From Mycetohabitans endofungorum (lineage in GTDB: Bacteria; Pseudomonadota; Gammaproteobacteria; Burkholderiales; Burkholderiaceae), in assembly GCF_002927045.1 (NCBI RefSeq), contig NZ_PRDW01000006.1:124001-188000 (forward strand): a stretch of 64,000 nt of DNA. The letters are read 5' to 3'. The translations under genes were made by a program, and so were the position numbers. Below, piece by piece: positions 48,350 through 57,728 of the stretch; position 1 is the first letter of the stretch, and every line of letters starts with the position of its first letter. A model generated the notes under the pieces. The model searched no databases. It saw only the letters and a list, made by a program, of their open reading frames with translations, and was not told the DNA's origin.

Positions 48350-49483
48350 ATGCTGAGTAGAGCTATATTGACCACGAGCACCACTATCTGCGCGGTATTA
48401 GCCACGACGGCCCAAGCGCAGCGTTCCGTGGCGCTGCATGGCACGGTGGACACGGGCATCGCGTACATTCGTCACAGCGCGGGGCAGCACTCGCAATGGA
48501 AGATGTCACCCGGAACGCTGTCATCGAACGAATGGGGATTGCAGGGTACCGAAGAGCTCGTTGGTGGCCTCGCGGCCCACTTCGCGGTTGAGAACAGCTT
48601 CGACATCGGCCACGGGCAGTCGATCAGCAGTGGCCAGATGTTCGGGTCCAAGGCGTTCGTGGGTCTGTCGCACGAGCGTTGGGGCGCGGTGACGTTTGGC
48701 CGGCAAAGCGACCCGGTGGCGGAACTGCTGCAGCCGCTGACTGCCGGTTCGTACAGCGGGGTGTTCGTGACGCCGGGTGATGTCGATAGCTGCGGCGGCA
48801 GTGCCACGTTCAACCACGCGGTGAAGTGGACGAGTCCGAATTGGAGCGGGGTGACCGTTGAGGCCATGTACGCGTTTGGCGCAATTGCCGGTGCACCCGG
48901 GTCCGGTCAGGCGTATTCCGGTGCGCTGGTGTATGCGGGTGGGCCGCTGAGCTTGGGCACTGGCTTCCTGCATATCGATAATGGCAATGCGGCGCGCTCG
49001 ATGCGGGGCGTGTCCTCGCCCGATTCGCTGTTCAACACTTCGGTCAATTCGGCATATGCCCGCGCGCGTTCGGTCGGCATCTTCAGGGCAGGCGGGCAAT
49101 ACGTGTTCGGCCTCGTGACAGTGGGTGCCGCTTTCAGTTTTTCACAATACAATCCGGACGCCTCGTCTGGGTTCTCCAAGGTGCAAAAGTATGGCAACGG
49201 CTCGGTATTCGCACTTTGGCAGGGGGCGACATCGCTGCAGGCGCTGGTGGGATACAACTACACTCGGTCCAGCGGCGCCTCGTCGGCCGCGTACCAGCAG
49301 GTCAACGTCGGCGTCGATTACTTGCTGAGCAAGCGCACTGATGTGTATTCGATGCTCGGCTATCAACATGCTTGCGGTCAGAACGGCCTGGGGCCCGCGC
49401 AAGCCGTGATCGGTTCGTACAACGTGGAGGCCGGAGCCAACTCTCAACTGCTCGCCATTGTGGGGGTTCGTCACCGGTTTTGA
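48350..49483 (+). CDS. Outer-membrane porin (Burkholderia OmpC-like, Porin_4)
   Basis: 377 residues. Signal peptide MLSRAILTTSTTICAVLATT then cleavage near TAQAQRS. Porin start SVALHGTVDTGIAYIRHS and GLQGTEELVGGLAAHFAVEN; FVGLSHERWGAVTFGRQSDP is the family hallmark. It ends in VGVRHRF with the C-terminal phenylalanine needed for outer-membrane assembly. Trimeric general diffusion channel. Convergent with acvB. Confidence 0.95.
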   Translation: MLSRAILTTSTTICAVLATTAQAQRSVALHGTVDTGIAYIRHSAGQHSQWKMSPGTLSSNEWGLQGTEELVGGLAAHFAVENSFDIGHGQSISSGQMFGSKAFVGLSHERWGAVTFGRQSDPVAELLQPLTAGSYSGVFVTPGDVDSCGGSATFNHAVKWTSPNWSGVTVEAMYAFGAIAGAPGSGQAYSGALVYAGGPLSLGTGFLHIDNGNAARSMRGVSSPDSLFNTSVNSAYARARSVGIFRAGGQYVFGLVTVGAAFSFSQYNPDASSGFSKVQKYGNGSVFALWQGATSLQALVGYNYTRSSGASSAAYQQVNVGVDYLLSKRTDVYSMLGYQHACGQNGLGPAQAVIGSYNVEAGANSQLLAIVGVRHRF

Positions 49484-49493
49484 TCAGCCAGGC

Positions 49494-49513
49494 GTGCGTC
49501 GTCGCCGACGCAC
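49494..49513. terminator. Hairpin between porin and acvB (convergent genes)
   Basis: GTGCGTCG (49494-49501), loop TCGC, CGACGCAC (49506-49513). It lies 11 bp after the porin stop. No U-run; it could serve as a two-way terminator. Confidence 0.5.
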
Positions 49514-49591
49514 GAGCATGTGCGCACGGGGCGGCACAACCGAGCGCCACTGACGGCGTAATCGAGCACTGCGGACGGCGCAACCGGCAAA

Positions 49592-50872
49592 CTAGTGGCG
49601 AAGCGTGATTTGCTTTTTCCAGCTGGCCAGGATCCGTTGCGTCAACGTATCGTAGTCGCGTCCGAAATGGTGATCGCCGGGCATTTGCACCACGTCGACG
49701 CCGGTGCCGGCCAGCGCTGGACACAGCGTGTCGGTTTCGTGCTCGCCATACACGCATTGAACGATCGATGCGGGCAGCTTCACGACCTCGGGCTTGGCGG
49801 GCAGTGCGTCTGCGCTGGCCGGCATGCCGAGCCAGCCCGTGACGCGGATCTGAAAGTCGGCGGCCGGCGCGAAGCCAAGCAACGACACGTACGACACGCG
49901 CTCGCGCAACGGCTGCGGCAAGCGGTTATACAGGAACGGCATGACGTCGGCGCCAAACGAATAGCCGATCAGCGCGATGTCGCGCGCCTGCCAACGGGCG
50001 CCGTAAACGTGCAGCACGCGTGCGAGGTCGCGTGTGGTCTGCTCCGGTGTCTTGCGGCTCCAGAAATAGCGGAGACTATCCCAGCCGATCACCGATACGC
50101 CGTCTTTTTGCAGATTTTCTGCGATGGTCTTGTCTAGGTCGCGCCATCCGCCGTCGCCGGACATCACGATCGCCAGCATGTTGGAAGGCTTAGGCGCCTG
50201 CAATTCGACCAGGGGCAGATCGGACACGTCCTCGTCGCTGATGGCCGGCGCACGCAGGTACGGTGCCGCCCATGCGCGCAGCCGTTCCGCCTGGCTCCTG
50301 CCCGCGGCTGTGCCGGTCACGAAAAAGCCTGGCAGCCCGGCGCCGCGGCTCACCGTCGGGTCGGGCGGGCACGGCTGGAACCGCGCGTCGAGCGTAGGCG
50401 CCGGATCGAGCGACAGTGCGCCGGCCACCGTATTCGCTGGAGCCTGGGCGAGCACTTGCTTGGCCAGCGTCGCGCCTTGTCCGGTCCCCGCGACGATCGG
50501 CGCAAAATAGCGAGACGAATCCAACTGCCGCTCCAGCTGGTGGCTCAACGCTTCGGCGTCGCCGACCAGATGCTCGCAGCCTTGCGGTTTGGCGGCCAGA
50601 TTTGCCGCATAGCGACGGGTATCGACGCCGACGACCAGCGCGCCATCGCGCGCTAACGCCTGTGCGGTGTCGTGGTCCGATGCGCTCCAGCCGTTTGCGT
50701 CGGAGAACAGCACGACGAAGCCGCGCAAGGGGCCGTGCGGACGGGTCAGCGAGACCTCTCCATAGCGCCCGCCGGACAGTGTGCTGGTGGTGGCGGCGTG
50801 GGCGCCGGGCAGCGCGAGCGCGTATGCGACGATTGCGCGAGTCGCGGCGATGATCAAGGAACGGATTTTCAC
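49592..50872 (-). CDS. acvB: AcvB/VirJ-family protein, probable lysyl-phosphatidylglycerol hydrolase
   Basis: 426 residues from GTG 50872 (AGGAGG 9 nt upstream). Signal peptide SLIIAATRAIVAYALALPG then HAATTS. An N-terminal domain (about 25-220) precedes the alpha/beta-hydrolase VirJ domain: MLAIVMSGDGGWRDLDKTIA, nucleophile GYSFGADVMPFLYNRLP, and the final GDHHFGRDYDTLTQRIL with the catalytic histidine. In Agrobacterium the acvB partner of lpiA hydrolyses lysyl-PG in the periplasm. It overlaps the end of mprF by 4 nt (GTGA), supporting the same pathway. Confidence 0.92.
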   Translation of the reverse strand: MKIRSLIIAATRAIVAYALALPGAHAATTSTLSGGRYGEVSLTRPHGPLRGFVVLFSDANGWSASDHDTAQALARDGALVVGVDTRRYAANLAAKPQGCEHLVGDAEALSHQLERQLDSSRYFAPIVAGTGQGATLAKQVLAQAPANTVAGALSLDPAPTLDARFQPCPPDPTVSRGAGLPGFFVTGTAAGRSQAERLRAWAAPYLRAPAISDEDVSDLPLVELQAPKPSNMLAIVMSGDGGWRDLDKTIAENLQKDGVSVIGWDSLRYFWSRKTPEQTTRDLARVLHVYGARWQARDIALIGYSFGADVMPFLYNRLPQPLRERVSYVSLLGFAPAADFQIRVTGWLGMPASADALPAKPEVVKLPASIVQCVYGEHETDTLCPALAGTGVDVVQMPGDHHFGRDYDTLTQRILASWKKQITLRH

Positions 50873-53481
50873 GAGCGCCAGCCTCCTGCCAGCAGCGAGA
50901 TGTCGGCCAGTGTCACGAATAGGCCGAGCGAGCCGGACACCGCCAAGTAACGCGGCTCCCAGCGCGGCTGAAACTTGCTCTTGAATCCACGCAGGCCGCG
51001 GAAATTGTAGAAGCGTCCGCCAAGGTGCCACGCCAGTCGCGCGACGCGCTGCCACAGCGACGGAAACGGCGTCGGCTGCACGCCCGACAGCGGCGCGATG
51101 CCCAGACTCAACGTGCGCAGTCCCGCCTCCTTTAAATGCAGGGTCAGCTTAGTGAACAGATATTCCATCGCGTACCCGGAGGCATCCGGCAGGTGGCGCA
51201 TCACGCCAACGGTCGCCTCGGTGTGCACGTCCGTCGTCATGAACGTGACGAACGCGACCGCACGGCCGTGCTGGCGCAGCAACATGACCGATTGCGCGGC
51301 CAGATACGACGGGTTGAATGCGGCCACCGAAAAGCTCTTTTCTCGCGCCACGCGGCTTTGCAGCCATGCGTCGGAGATTGACTTGAGCGTCGGCAGGCAT
51401 TCCGGCATGCGCGTCGGTTCAACCACTTCGATGGCCAGCCCGTCGCGTTCACCGCGCTTGAGCGCGTAGCGAAGATGGGCGCGGTGGGACCCCTTTAGAT
51501 CGAAGTCGGCTAGCGCGATGTTCGCCTCCTCGCCCAGCTTCAGCAGGTGCAAGCCGGTATCGAGGTAGAACGGCAGTGCGTCGGCGCGTACCTGGTAGAA
51601 CGCGGCGCGGCCGCCGTGCGCGTGCGCCAGCGCGACGAAACGGCGGATCAGTTCGGGCCATTCGCCGCGCGGGCCGACTGGGTCGTGCAGCGCCACCCAC
51701 GTGCGTCCACGCTTGGCATACATCAGGAAGGCCTGGCGCGATGCGGAGAACAAGAAGCTCTTGTCGCCCATCATCGCGAGACCTGCGTCGCTGCGTTCCT
51801 GCGCGCGCACGATGCGTGCCGCGTCAGCAAGGTCTTGTTCGGCCGGCTTCACGAAGCGGCCGGCCGCTGGCCGCAGCAACTGCCAGAAGGCCAGCGCCGC
51901 CGCGCACAGCGCGGCCGCCAGTGTAGCACGCAACGCGCGCGGGGCCCGGCCGTCGAACGCGAATTGCCACCATAGCTCGCGTGTGTACGGCACGTCGCGG
52001 AACGCGTACAGCATGATCCACGTCGCAATCACGATTACGATGCCGACTGACACCCGCCAACTGGGCGTGAAGCGTTCCGCGAATAGCGACGAGCGGCGGT
52101 TGAAGTGGTGCCGCGTCGCGATTAACAGCAGCACCAAGATCCCGAGCACGCCGGCTTCGATGAACGCCAGCCCCTTGGTCAGCGATAGCCCGAGGTTGAC
52201 GCTGGCCAGCAGCAAGGCTAGCCACCATGCGGCATCGAGCCGGCGCAGCAGTCCGCGGGCGACGAATAGCAGCAGCACGCCGAGTACGCTGGCAAGCAAC
52301 TGCGAGCTTTCAAGGACCCACAGTGGCACGAGCGTGCTTAGCACCGCAATCCGGTGCATGAACGCCGGTGTTGCGCCGGAGACAATCAGCATGCAGCCGA
52401 CTGCGAACGTGATGGTGCTCAGCAGTAGCGGCGCGAGCTGTGTGAGGCTGTGTGCGGCGTGCAGCGCGGGAGAAGTCATCACTACGCGCTTGAGCGTGCG
52501 TCCTTCGAACATGACCAGCGCGCCACCGCAAACGAGCAGCGGCAGCCCGAAGTAGATGGCCCGGTAGGCGAGCAACGCGGCCACCAGTTGCGGCATCGGC
52601 AGTTCTCGACCAAAGGCGATCAGCACCACGCCTTCGAATATGCCGACGCCGCCAGGGGTGTGGCCGACCATCCCGAGCAGCAACGCCGCCGCATAGACCG
52701 TCATGAACGTGGCGAAGCCAATCAACGCATCCGGCAACAGGACCCACAGCGCCAGCGCGGCGCCGGCGACGTCGACAATCGCCCAGCTCAGCTGGGCGAT
52801 CAAATTGCGCCGCGACGGAATCGTCAGCGCGAGCCAGCGCCGCGTGCCGCCGCTGCCAATCGTGCGTGGTTGGCTGCGGCATGCCACCACCAGTGCTGCG
52901 ATCGCCGCGAGCGCGAGCACGCCCGCGCAGCGCAGCATTGATGCCGGCAGGTGCAGCACCGACTCGAGTTGGCCGACTGCGATCAGCATGCCGGCGGCGC
53001 TCATTAGCACCAGCGCCGTGGCCAGGCCGATGCCGGTGAAGACGGTCAGGCGCCCGACTTGTGCCGGCGTCACGCCCGCCGCGCCGTAGATCCTGCAACG
53101 TACGGCCCCGCCGGTCAACGCGCCGAAGCTCGTTGCGTTGCCGATGGCCGAGCCGACCGTGGCACCGAGCAGTAACAATGCGCGCGGCACGCGCGCGCCG
53201 ATGTGGTGCAGTCCGGCCATGTCTCGCCCGACGAGTCCGATGTAGCTCATGACTGTAGCGGCGAGCGCGCCGGTCCATTCCGCGGCGCTTAGTTGGCGCA
53301 GTTGATGGATCACCGAGCGGTAATGGACCGCGTAAGACAAATGTTGGAACAGGACGAGCAGCAGCGCGCAGCCGCCCAATGCAATTGCTGGGGTGACCAG
53401 GTGTTGCGCGTGTCGCAGCATGGTCCAGCGGTTGGCCCCGGCGCGTGCGGTCGAAAGAGTCAGTTTGATTTGGGGACGCAT
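50869..53481 (-). CDS. mprF: Bifunctional lysylphosphatidylglycerol flippase/synthetase
   Basis: 870 residues. About 14 membrane helices form the flippase; VGRLTVFTGIGLATALVLMS and HTPGGVGIFEGVVLIAFGRE are typical. The C-terminal synthetase (about 560-870) has FLMYAKRGRTWVALHDPVGP, AFYQVRADALPFYLDTGLHL, LRYALKRGERDGL, and LSLGIAPLSGVQP, with the closing FKSKFQPRWEPRYLA. It adds lysine from Lys-tRNA to phosphatidylglycerol and moves it to the outer leaflet, lowering negative charge and giving resistance to cationic peptides. First gene of mprF-acvB. Confidence 0.95.
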   Translation of the reverse strand: MRPQIKLTLSTARAGANRWTMLRHAQHLVTPAIALGGCALLLVLFQHLSYAVHYRSVIHQLRQLSAAEWTGALAATVMSYIGLVGRDMAGLHHIGARVPRALLLLGATVGSAIGNATSFGALTGGAVRCRIYGAAGVTPAQVGRLTVFTGIGLATALVLMSAAGMLIAVGQLESVLHLPASMLRCAGVLALAAIAALVVACRSQPRTIGSGGTRRWLALTIPSRRNLIAQLSWAIVDVAGAALALWVLLPDALIGFATFMTVYAAALLLGMVGHTPGGVGIFEGVVLIAFGRELPMPQLVAALLAYRAIYFGLPLLVCGGALVMFEGRTLKRVVMTSPALHAAHSLTQLAPLLLSTITFAVGCMLIVSGATPAFMHRIAVLSTLVPLWVLESSQLLASVLGVLLLFVARGLLRRLDAAWWLALLLASVNLGLSLTKGLAFIEAGVLGILVLLLIATRHHFNRRSSLFAERFTPSWRVSVGIVIVIATWIMLYAFRDVPYTRELWWQFAFDGRAPRALRATLAAALCAAALAFWQLLRPAAGRFVKPAEQDLADAARIVRAQERSDAGLAMMGDKSFLFSASRQAFLMYAKRGRTWVALHDPVGPRGEWPELIRRFVALAHAHGGRAAFYQVRADALPFYLDTGLHLLKLGEEANIALADFDLKGSHRAHLRYALKRGERDGLAIEVVEPTRMPECLPTLKSISDAWLQSRVAREKSFSVAAFNPSYLAAQSVMLLRQHGRAVAFVTFMTTDVHTEATVGVMRHLPDASGYAMEYLFTKLTLHLKEAGLRTLSLGIAPLSGVQPTPFPSLWQRVARLAWHLGGRFYNFRGLRGFKSKFQPRWEPRYLAVSGSLGLFVTLADISLLAGGWRS

Positions 53482-53767
53482 GAGTAGTGCGCGACTTCAA
53501 GGAATCCACGGCTTGGCCGTCCGAACGCGACGGCTAAGCTGCGGAAAGACGTCAACAAAACGTCTATATCGGCACTTGCGTTGACAGTGTTGACTCATTT
53601 GGTGTGCCCGGCTTCCACCTCACACGCCTTTTTGGACCTGCGGGCGTCTTCATGAAGGGATTGCCGGGCGCCAGAGCCGACTACCGACCGACTGGGACAG
53701 CGGTGTGAAGTTTGTCGGCTGGCTAAAAGATGGATGGGCGCAGCAGCGATGAAGAGGGAGCCTCCGG

Positions 53768-54193
53768 TTACAAGAGAAGCGGGTTTTTTCCTTTAGCTTC
53801 CTTGGGCTGTGCGAGATCTGCAGCGGATATTTTTTCTATGTTGTACTTTTTTACCTGTTTCCAAGCCTTATCCGCTTTTTCATGCTTGGCTCTAAGCTTT
53901 TTTTGTTCTTTTTCTTTCGGCTTTTGCATTTTGTGATATTGGGATATGTTCGATTTTTCCCAATTTTCTACCGTTTTTGGCCACTCCTTCTCTACCTTTT
54001 CCTGGTAAAAAGCGTCGCGTTCTTCTTTGGAGAGATGCTTGCGAGAGAAAAGTCCACAGAATACACCAGTATTTATTGAGTTGGGCTTGGCTGCGCGCCG
54101 CCCTGAAGCTTCATTCGGTTGTGTCGACGTGTTAGCTGATGAAATCAGTCTATGGGTAGAATTGAAGAAGTTTTGCGAGATCTGAGGTTTCAT
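53768..54193 (-). CDS. Candidate secreted effector-like protein A (unknown family)
   Basis: 141 residues from ATG 54193, with AAGGAA 6 nt upstream; an earlier ATG at 54247 has no such site. The first ~45 residues are rich in Ser, Thr and Asn, with no hydrophobic signal (MKPQISQNFFNSTHRLISSA), as in type III secreted proteins. Then GVFCGLFSRKHLSKEERDAF and a highly charged Lys/Glu helical part (QKPKEKEQKKLRAKHEKADK) to the end. GC is far below its neighbours. The motif GLFSRK (residues 47-52) recurs in the next gene. No homologous family is known to me; secretion is inferred. Confidence 0.6.
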   Translation of the reverse strand: MKPQISQNFFNSTHRLISSANTSTQPNEASGRRAAKPNSINTGVFCGLFSRKHLSKEERDAFYQEKVEKEWPKTVENWEKSNISQYHKMQKPKEKEQKKLRAKHEKADKAWKQVKKYNIEKISAADLAQPKEAKGKNPLLL

Positions 54194-54525
54194 ATCTGTT
54201 TCCTTACCTGTTTTTCGTGATGCAATGAAAGCCGGATTACCAATCATGTCGGTGAAATGGACGAAAGGAGTAACGGATTCGTTCCACCCTGATCACCGTC
54301 GATACTTGAGAAAGTAGGAGTAGCGTAACGGCCGTTAGACCGTCCGTTTCGGCCACATCCGACGTATTGGCGAGCGAAGCGAAGCGTGGTGTGTCCAGAG
54401 GCAGCCATTAACACGTCGCTGTGGAGCCATGCGGGTTGGCATGCCGCCCGATGCTTACCGCTATGCGCAGAACTCCGGTTCCTGCCGCTTCGGGAAGGAC
54501 CCATATGCGGCAGGTTTCCCCTGGG
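54194..54525. other. Unassigned stretch between the two effector-like genes
   Basis: About 330 bp of higher GC than the genes on either side. Minus-strand frames contain pieces such as GKPAAYGSFPKRQEPEF that look like an insertion-sequence-derived scrap, but I cannot name it. Confidence 0.3.
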
Positions 54526-55527
54526 TCAATCCATTACGGAACCTTTATTCGATTTGCTCAGGCCTGTTGGTGGAGCGTGATTTTCAGGCTCGACGGGTAG
54601 CCAACGACCCGTCTTTTTCGCCGTTTTCAGCCCTTCGATGATCAGGGTCTTTTTGCGTAAAGACACTGTTTTCATTTTTTCGGTGGCGAGTAGGACCCTT
54701 TGTGAGGGTCTTTTATCCGATTTCGGCGGACGGGGCGGTGCTGCCTGAGTGGTTTGCTTCGATGAAATGTTGTCTTCGGTAGGACGGAAAGCTGGGACGG
54801 CAGGAGTTGTAGGGAATTTCTTAAGGAGCTCGGTCTCCGTTTCTGTTCTATCTTCAATGTCTTTTGAGGCAACGTTATCTTTGCCTCTCTGATTTTTCCG
54901 CATAGCTTCCTTCGCCGTTTTCTTCGCTTCGGAGATCACAGTCTTTGTGCTTAACAACTCTGCCTTCATTGTTTTGACTTCGACTTCGACTTTTTTGAAT
55001 TCGACTTTTTTGACGTTGACTTGGCCTATTTTTACCCTCGCAAACGCCTCGTTTGACGAAGTGCCACTGCTTCGGGTAGCCAGGTCAGCCCCATGGACGT
55101 CCAGATGCGTACGTGGGTCCTTTCGTTCGAGTGACTTGATGTCTGAAGGAAAACCCTTTGTCGTGCTGGTTTGTGTAGAAGCTTTTGTTCCAACGCCGGT
55201 GCGATTGTTAGCGGGGGCAGGGCGTGATGGAACTTGAGGAAACTGCTTAATAAGCTTGCTCTGCGACGAGCCGCATGGACGGAAGGCCTTTTTCAGCTGC
55301 TTGGCCACATTCCGGACTGTTTGTGACGTTTTCGAGTCGGTGGAGGCTAGCTTTTCCGTTGGCGGTTGCGTCGATATCGTCTTTTTCTTGCGCGAAAACA
55401 ATCCGTCGAATTTGCTGTGCCAAGATCGCTCGCGTCCCGCGGCGGTGTTGCCGGATGTCGTTACATTGCCCCGGGGTGTCGGATCGGATTGGCGTGCTTG
55501 GCGGAATGGGTTGATCGTTATGCTCAT
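54526..55527 (-). CDS. Candidate secreted effector-like protein B (unknown family)
   Basis: 333 residues. The first 40 are polar (MSITINPFRQARQSDPTPRG, Ser/Thr/Gly/Asn-rich), with no membrane signal; then DGLFSRKKK at 41-49, matching protein A at almost the same distance from the N-terminus. The body is Lys/Thr/Ser/Pro-rich with long helical stretches (KVEFKKVEVEVKTMKAELLS). Two related blocks are seen: LIKQFPQVPSRPAP (92-105) and LLKKFPTTPAVPAF (234-247); KTVISEAKKTAK (195-206) and KTLIIEGLKTAKK (293-305). Poly-proline PPRPP near 264. No clear ribosome site. Probably a host-directed protein, but function and secretion route are unproven. Confidence 0.6.
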   Translation of the reverse strand: MSITINPFRQARQSDPTPRGNVTTSGNTAAGRERSWHSKFDGLFSRKKKTISTQPPTEKLASTDSKTSQTVRNVAKQLKKAFRPCGSSQSKLIKQFPQVPSRPAPANNRTGVGTKASTQTSTTKGFPSDIKSLERKDPRTHLDVHGADLATRSSGTSSNEAFARVKIGQVNVKKVEFKKVEVEVKTMKAELLSTKTVISEAKKTAKEAMRKNQRGKDNVASKDIEDRTETETELLKKFPTTPAVPAFRPTEDNISSKQTTQAAPPRPPKSDKRPSQRVLLATEKMKTVSLRKKTLIIEGLKTAKKTGRWLPVEPENHAPPTGLSKSNKGSVMD

Positions 55528-56174
55528 GACGGTGGAGAGAACAGGAGGTGGGGTCTACATTACGCCGCCATCAGTATCTGTTTGAATGTCGGATCCGCAT
55601 AAACGTTTCGGGAAACGAATGGCCACGTGCTGTTGGATGGCTGGGATGTATACTTTGCGTGTCAGCGTTCTCTAGGTGTGGCCGGCAAATCAAATGGGCA
55701 TCCGACGGAGAATTCGTTGACTATTCAATGTGTTTCGCCGAACAGCAATGCATTCAATTTCCATCCGCTGCGGTTTGCCCAGACGCGAAACAGGATGTGT
55801 TTTTTCTCCACGCGCGGACACACGAGGGTAGCCAACGGTTCGGGGCGACGCGACAGGCGACGTCGATAACGAGAATACCCGCGATCATCGATGAACCAAG
55901 TTCCGGCGTTCTCAACGATACTCTATCGCGCTGTTTGTAGCCCTGGCTGGCACCATACGGGAACGTCGATAAGCCGCAATGGCTGCGATGCGCACGGTGG
56001 CCGCTGCTACTTCGAAGTCGAACTCTTTCATTGTTAGGGTTTTCGGTAATTAATACCGATCCGTGCAGCGGTACAGCAAATACCCGTAATTAATTCTCCT
56101 GGAACCACCCCTACGGCGGCTCGTTATGTGTAAAATTCGGACGCTGAAATCAATTCGTAAGGGTTGTAACAGGA
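55528..56174. other. No gene recognised
   Basis: About 650 bp. A 130-codon plus-strand frame (55548-55940) has no domain and a cysteine-rich random look. The AT-rich end (56030-56170) is probably the promoter region of the symporter gene. Confidence 0.4.
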
Positions 56175-57719
56175 ATGAGCGTGGAAGTTTTTCTGGCATC
56201 GGCCATTGGCCACCTGAACGGAGTGTTGTGGAACTACATGCTGATCGCGCTGTTGTTAGGTGCGGGAGCATGGTTCACATGGCGCTTTGCCGGCATCCAG
56301 CTTCGCGCGCTGCCGCTGAGCGTGCAGACGCTGTTTCGCGACGATGGCGAAGGCAAGCGCAAGGGCGATGGCATTTCCTCGTTCCAAGCCTTTGCCACGG
56401 GGCTTGCGAGCCGGGTCGGCACGGGCAACATCGTGGGTGTTGCCGTTGCGTTGAGCGCGGGCGGTCCCGGTGCGATCTTCTGGATGTGGCTGACCGCGCT
56501 GCTCGGCATGGCGCTCGCATTCGTTGAGGCCACGCTCGCTCAGATATTCAAGGTGTCCCATCACGACAACACCTTTCGTGGCGGCCCGGCCTACTATATC
56601 TGGGTTGGATTGCGTTCCAGGCGGCTCGGGATGGTGTTTGCCGCATCGTTGATTCTTGCGTTCGGCCTCGTGTTCAACGCGGTGCAGGCCAATTCGGTCG
56701 CGGACGCGCTGCATGCGTCGTTCGGCACGGACCGGGTTGTCACGGGAGCCTTGCTGATCGTGTTGATCGCGCCGGTGATCTTTGGCGGGATTCGCCGCAT
56801 TGCCCGCATCGCGCAGTTCCTCGTGCCGGTGATGGCCTTCGGCTACCTTGCACTGGCCGGCTACGTACTGTTGGCACACTTGAGTTCGTTCCCGGCGGTG
56901 ATCGCGTTGATCGTGCGCAGTGCGTTCGGCCTCGAGCAGGCGGTCGGCGGCGTCGCAGGCTACGCCATCAGCCAGATCGTCGCGGTCGGCATCAAGCGCG
57001 GACTGTTCTCAAACGAGGCGGGTATGGGTAGCGCGCCGAACGCGGCAGCGACCGCCACCACGCGCCATCCTGTCACGCAGGGCCTGATCCAGATGCTCGG
57101 CGTGTTCGTCGACACGATCTTGATCTGCAGTGCGACGGCATTGATCATTTTGTTGTCTGGCGAGTACCAGCCTGGCGCGCCGGTCGAGGGTGCAGTGCTC
57201 ACGCAGCGCGCGATGTCCAGCCATGTCGGCGATTGGGGCGCGACGTTCCTGACGTGTGCGATCTTCATGCTCGCGTTCTCGTCGATCATGGGCAACTACG
57301 CGTGTGCCGAGGGCAACGTCATGTTCATCACACGGCGCAAGGATGTGCTGGTCGGGTTCCGATGCGCGGTGCTCGGCATGGTGATGTTTGGCAGCGTCGC
57401 GAAGTTGCCGCTGATCTGGTCGATGGCCGACTTGAGCATGGGGCTGATGGCCACGATCAACTTGTTGGCGGTCTTGGCGCTCGGCAAGTATGCGCGAGCC
57501 GCATGGCTCGACTATTGTGCTCAGCGTAACGCTGGCATTGCGCAACCCGTGTTCAACAGGCACACGATTACCGGCTTGGATGCGCTATTGCCGGAGGGCG
57601 CATGGAGTGGCGATGCATATCGCCCTTCCACCGTCCGACAGAGCATTGGCGCGCAATCGGTTTCGGCGAAAGGAGTGCGCTCGCGCTCGGTGCCGGCTTG
57701 GGCAACCGACTCCAAGTAA
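56175..57719 (+). CDS. Alanine/glycine:cation symporter (AGCS family)
   Basis: 514 residues, about 10-11 membrane helices. AGCS hallmarks: FQAFATGLASRVGTGNIVGV, GPGAIFWMWLTALLGMALAF, FRGGPAYYI, KRGLFSNEAGMGSAPNAAAT. It imports small neutral amino acids with Na+ or H+. ATG 56175 has CAGGA just upstream. The last ~50 residues form a Ser/Arg-rich tail longer than usual. Confidence 0.93.
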   Translation: MSVEVFLASAIGHLNGVLWNYMLIALLLGAGAWFTWRFAGIQLRALPLSVQTLFRDDGEGKRKGDGISSFQAFATGLASRVGTGNIVGVAVALSAGGPGAIFWMWLTALLGMALAFVEATLAQIFKVSHHDNTFRGGPAYYIWVGLRSRRLGMVFAASLILAFGLVFNAVQANSVADALHASFGTDRVVTGALLIVLIAPVIFGGIRRIARIAQFLVPVMAFGYLALAGYVLLAHLSSFPAVIALIVRSAFGLEQAVGGVAGYAISQIVAVGIKRGLFSNEAGMGSAPNAAATATTRHPVTQGLIQMLGVFVDTILICSATALIILLSGEYQPGAPVEGAVLTQRAMSSHVGDWGATFLTCAIFMLAFSSIMGNYACAEGNVMFITRRKDVLVGFRCAVLGMVMFGSVAKLPLIWSMADLSMGLMATINLLAVLALGKYARAAWLDYCAQRNAGIAQPVFNRHTITGLDALLPEGAWSGDAYRPSTVRQSIGAQSVSAKGVRSRSVPAWATDSK

Positions 57720-57728
57720 CTGGCGATA

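Noticed and set aside
52310-53509. 399-codon minus-strand frame overlapping mprF
   Set aside because: Out-of-frame shadow of mprF, Arg/His/Ala-rich, with no motif.
53768-55527. Calling proteins A and B type III effectors outright
   Set aside because: No secretion genes, chaperone gene or clear promoter box is seen in this window; only N-terminal composition and a shared motif support secretion.
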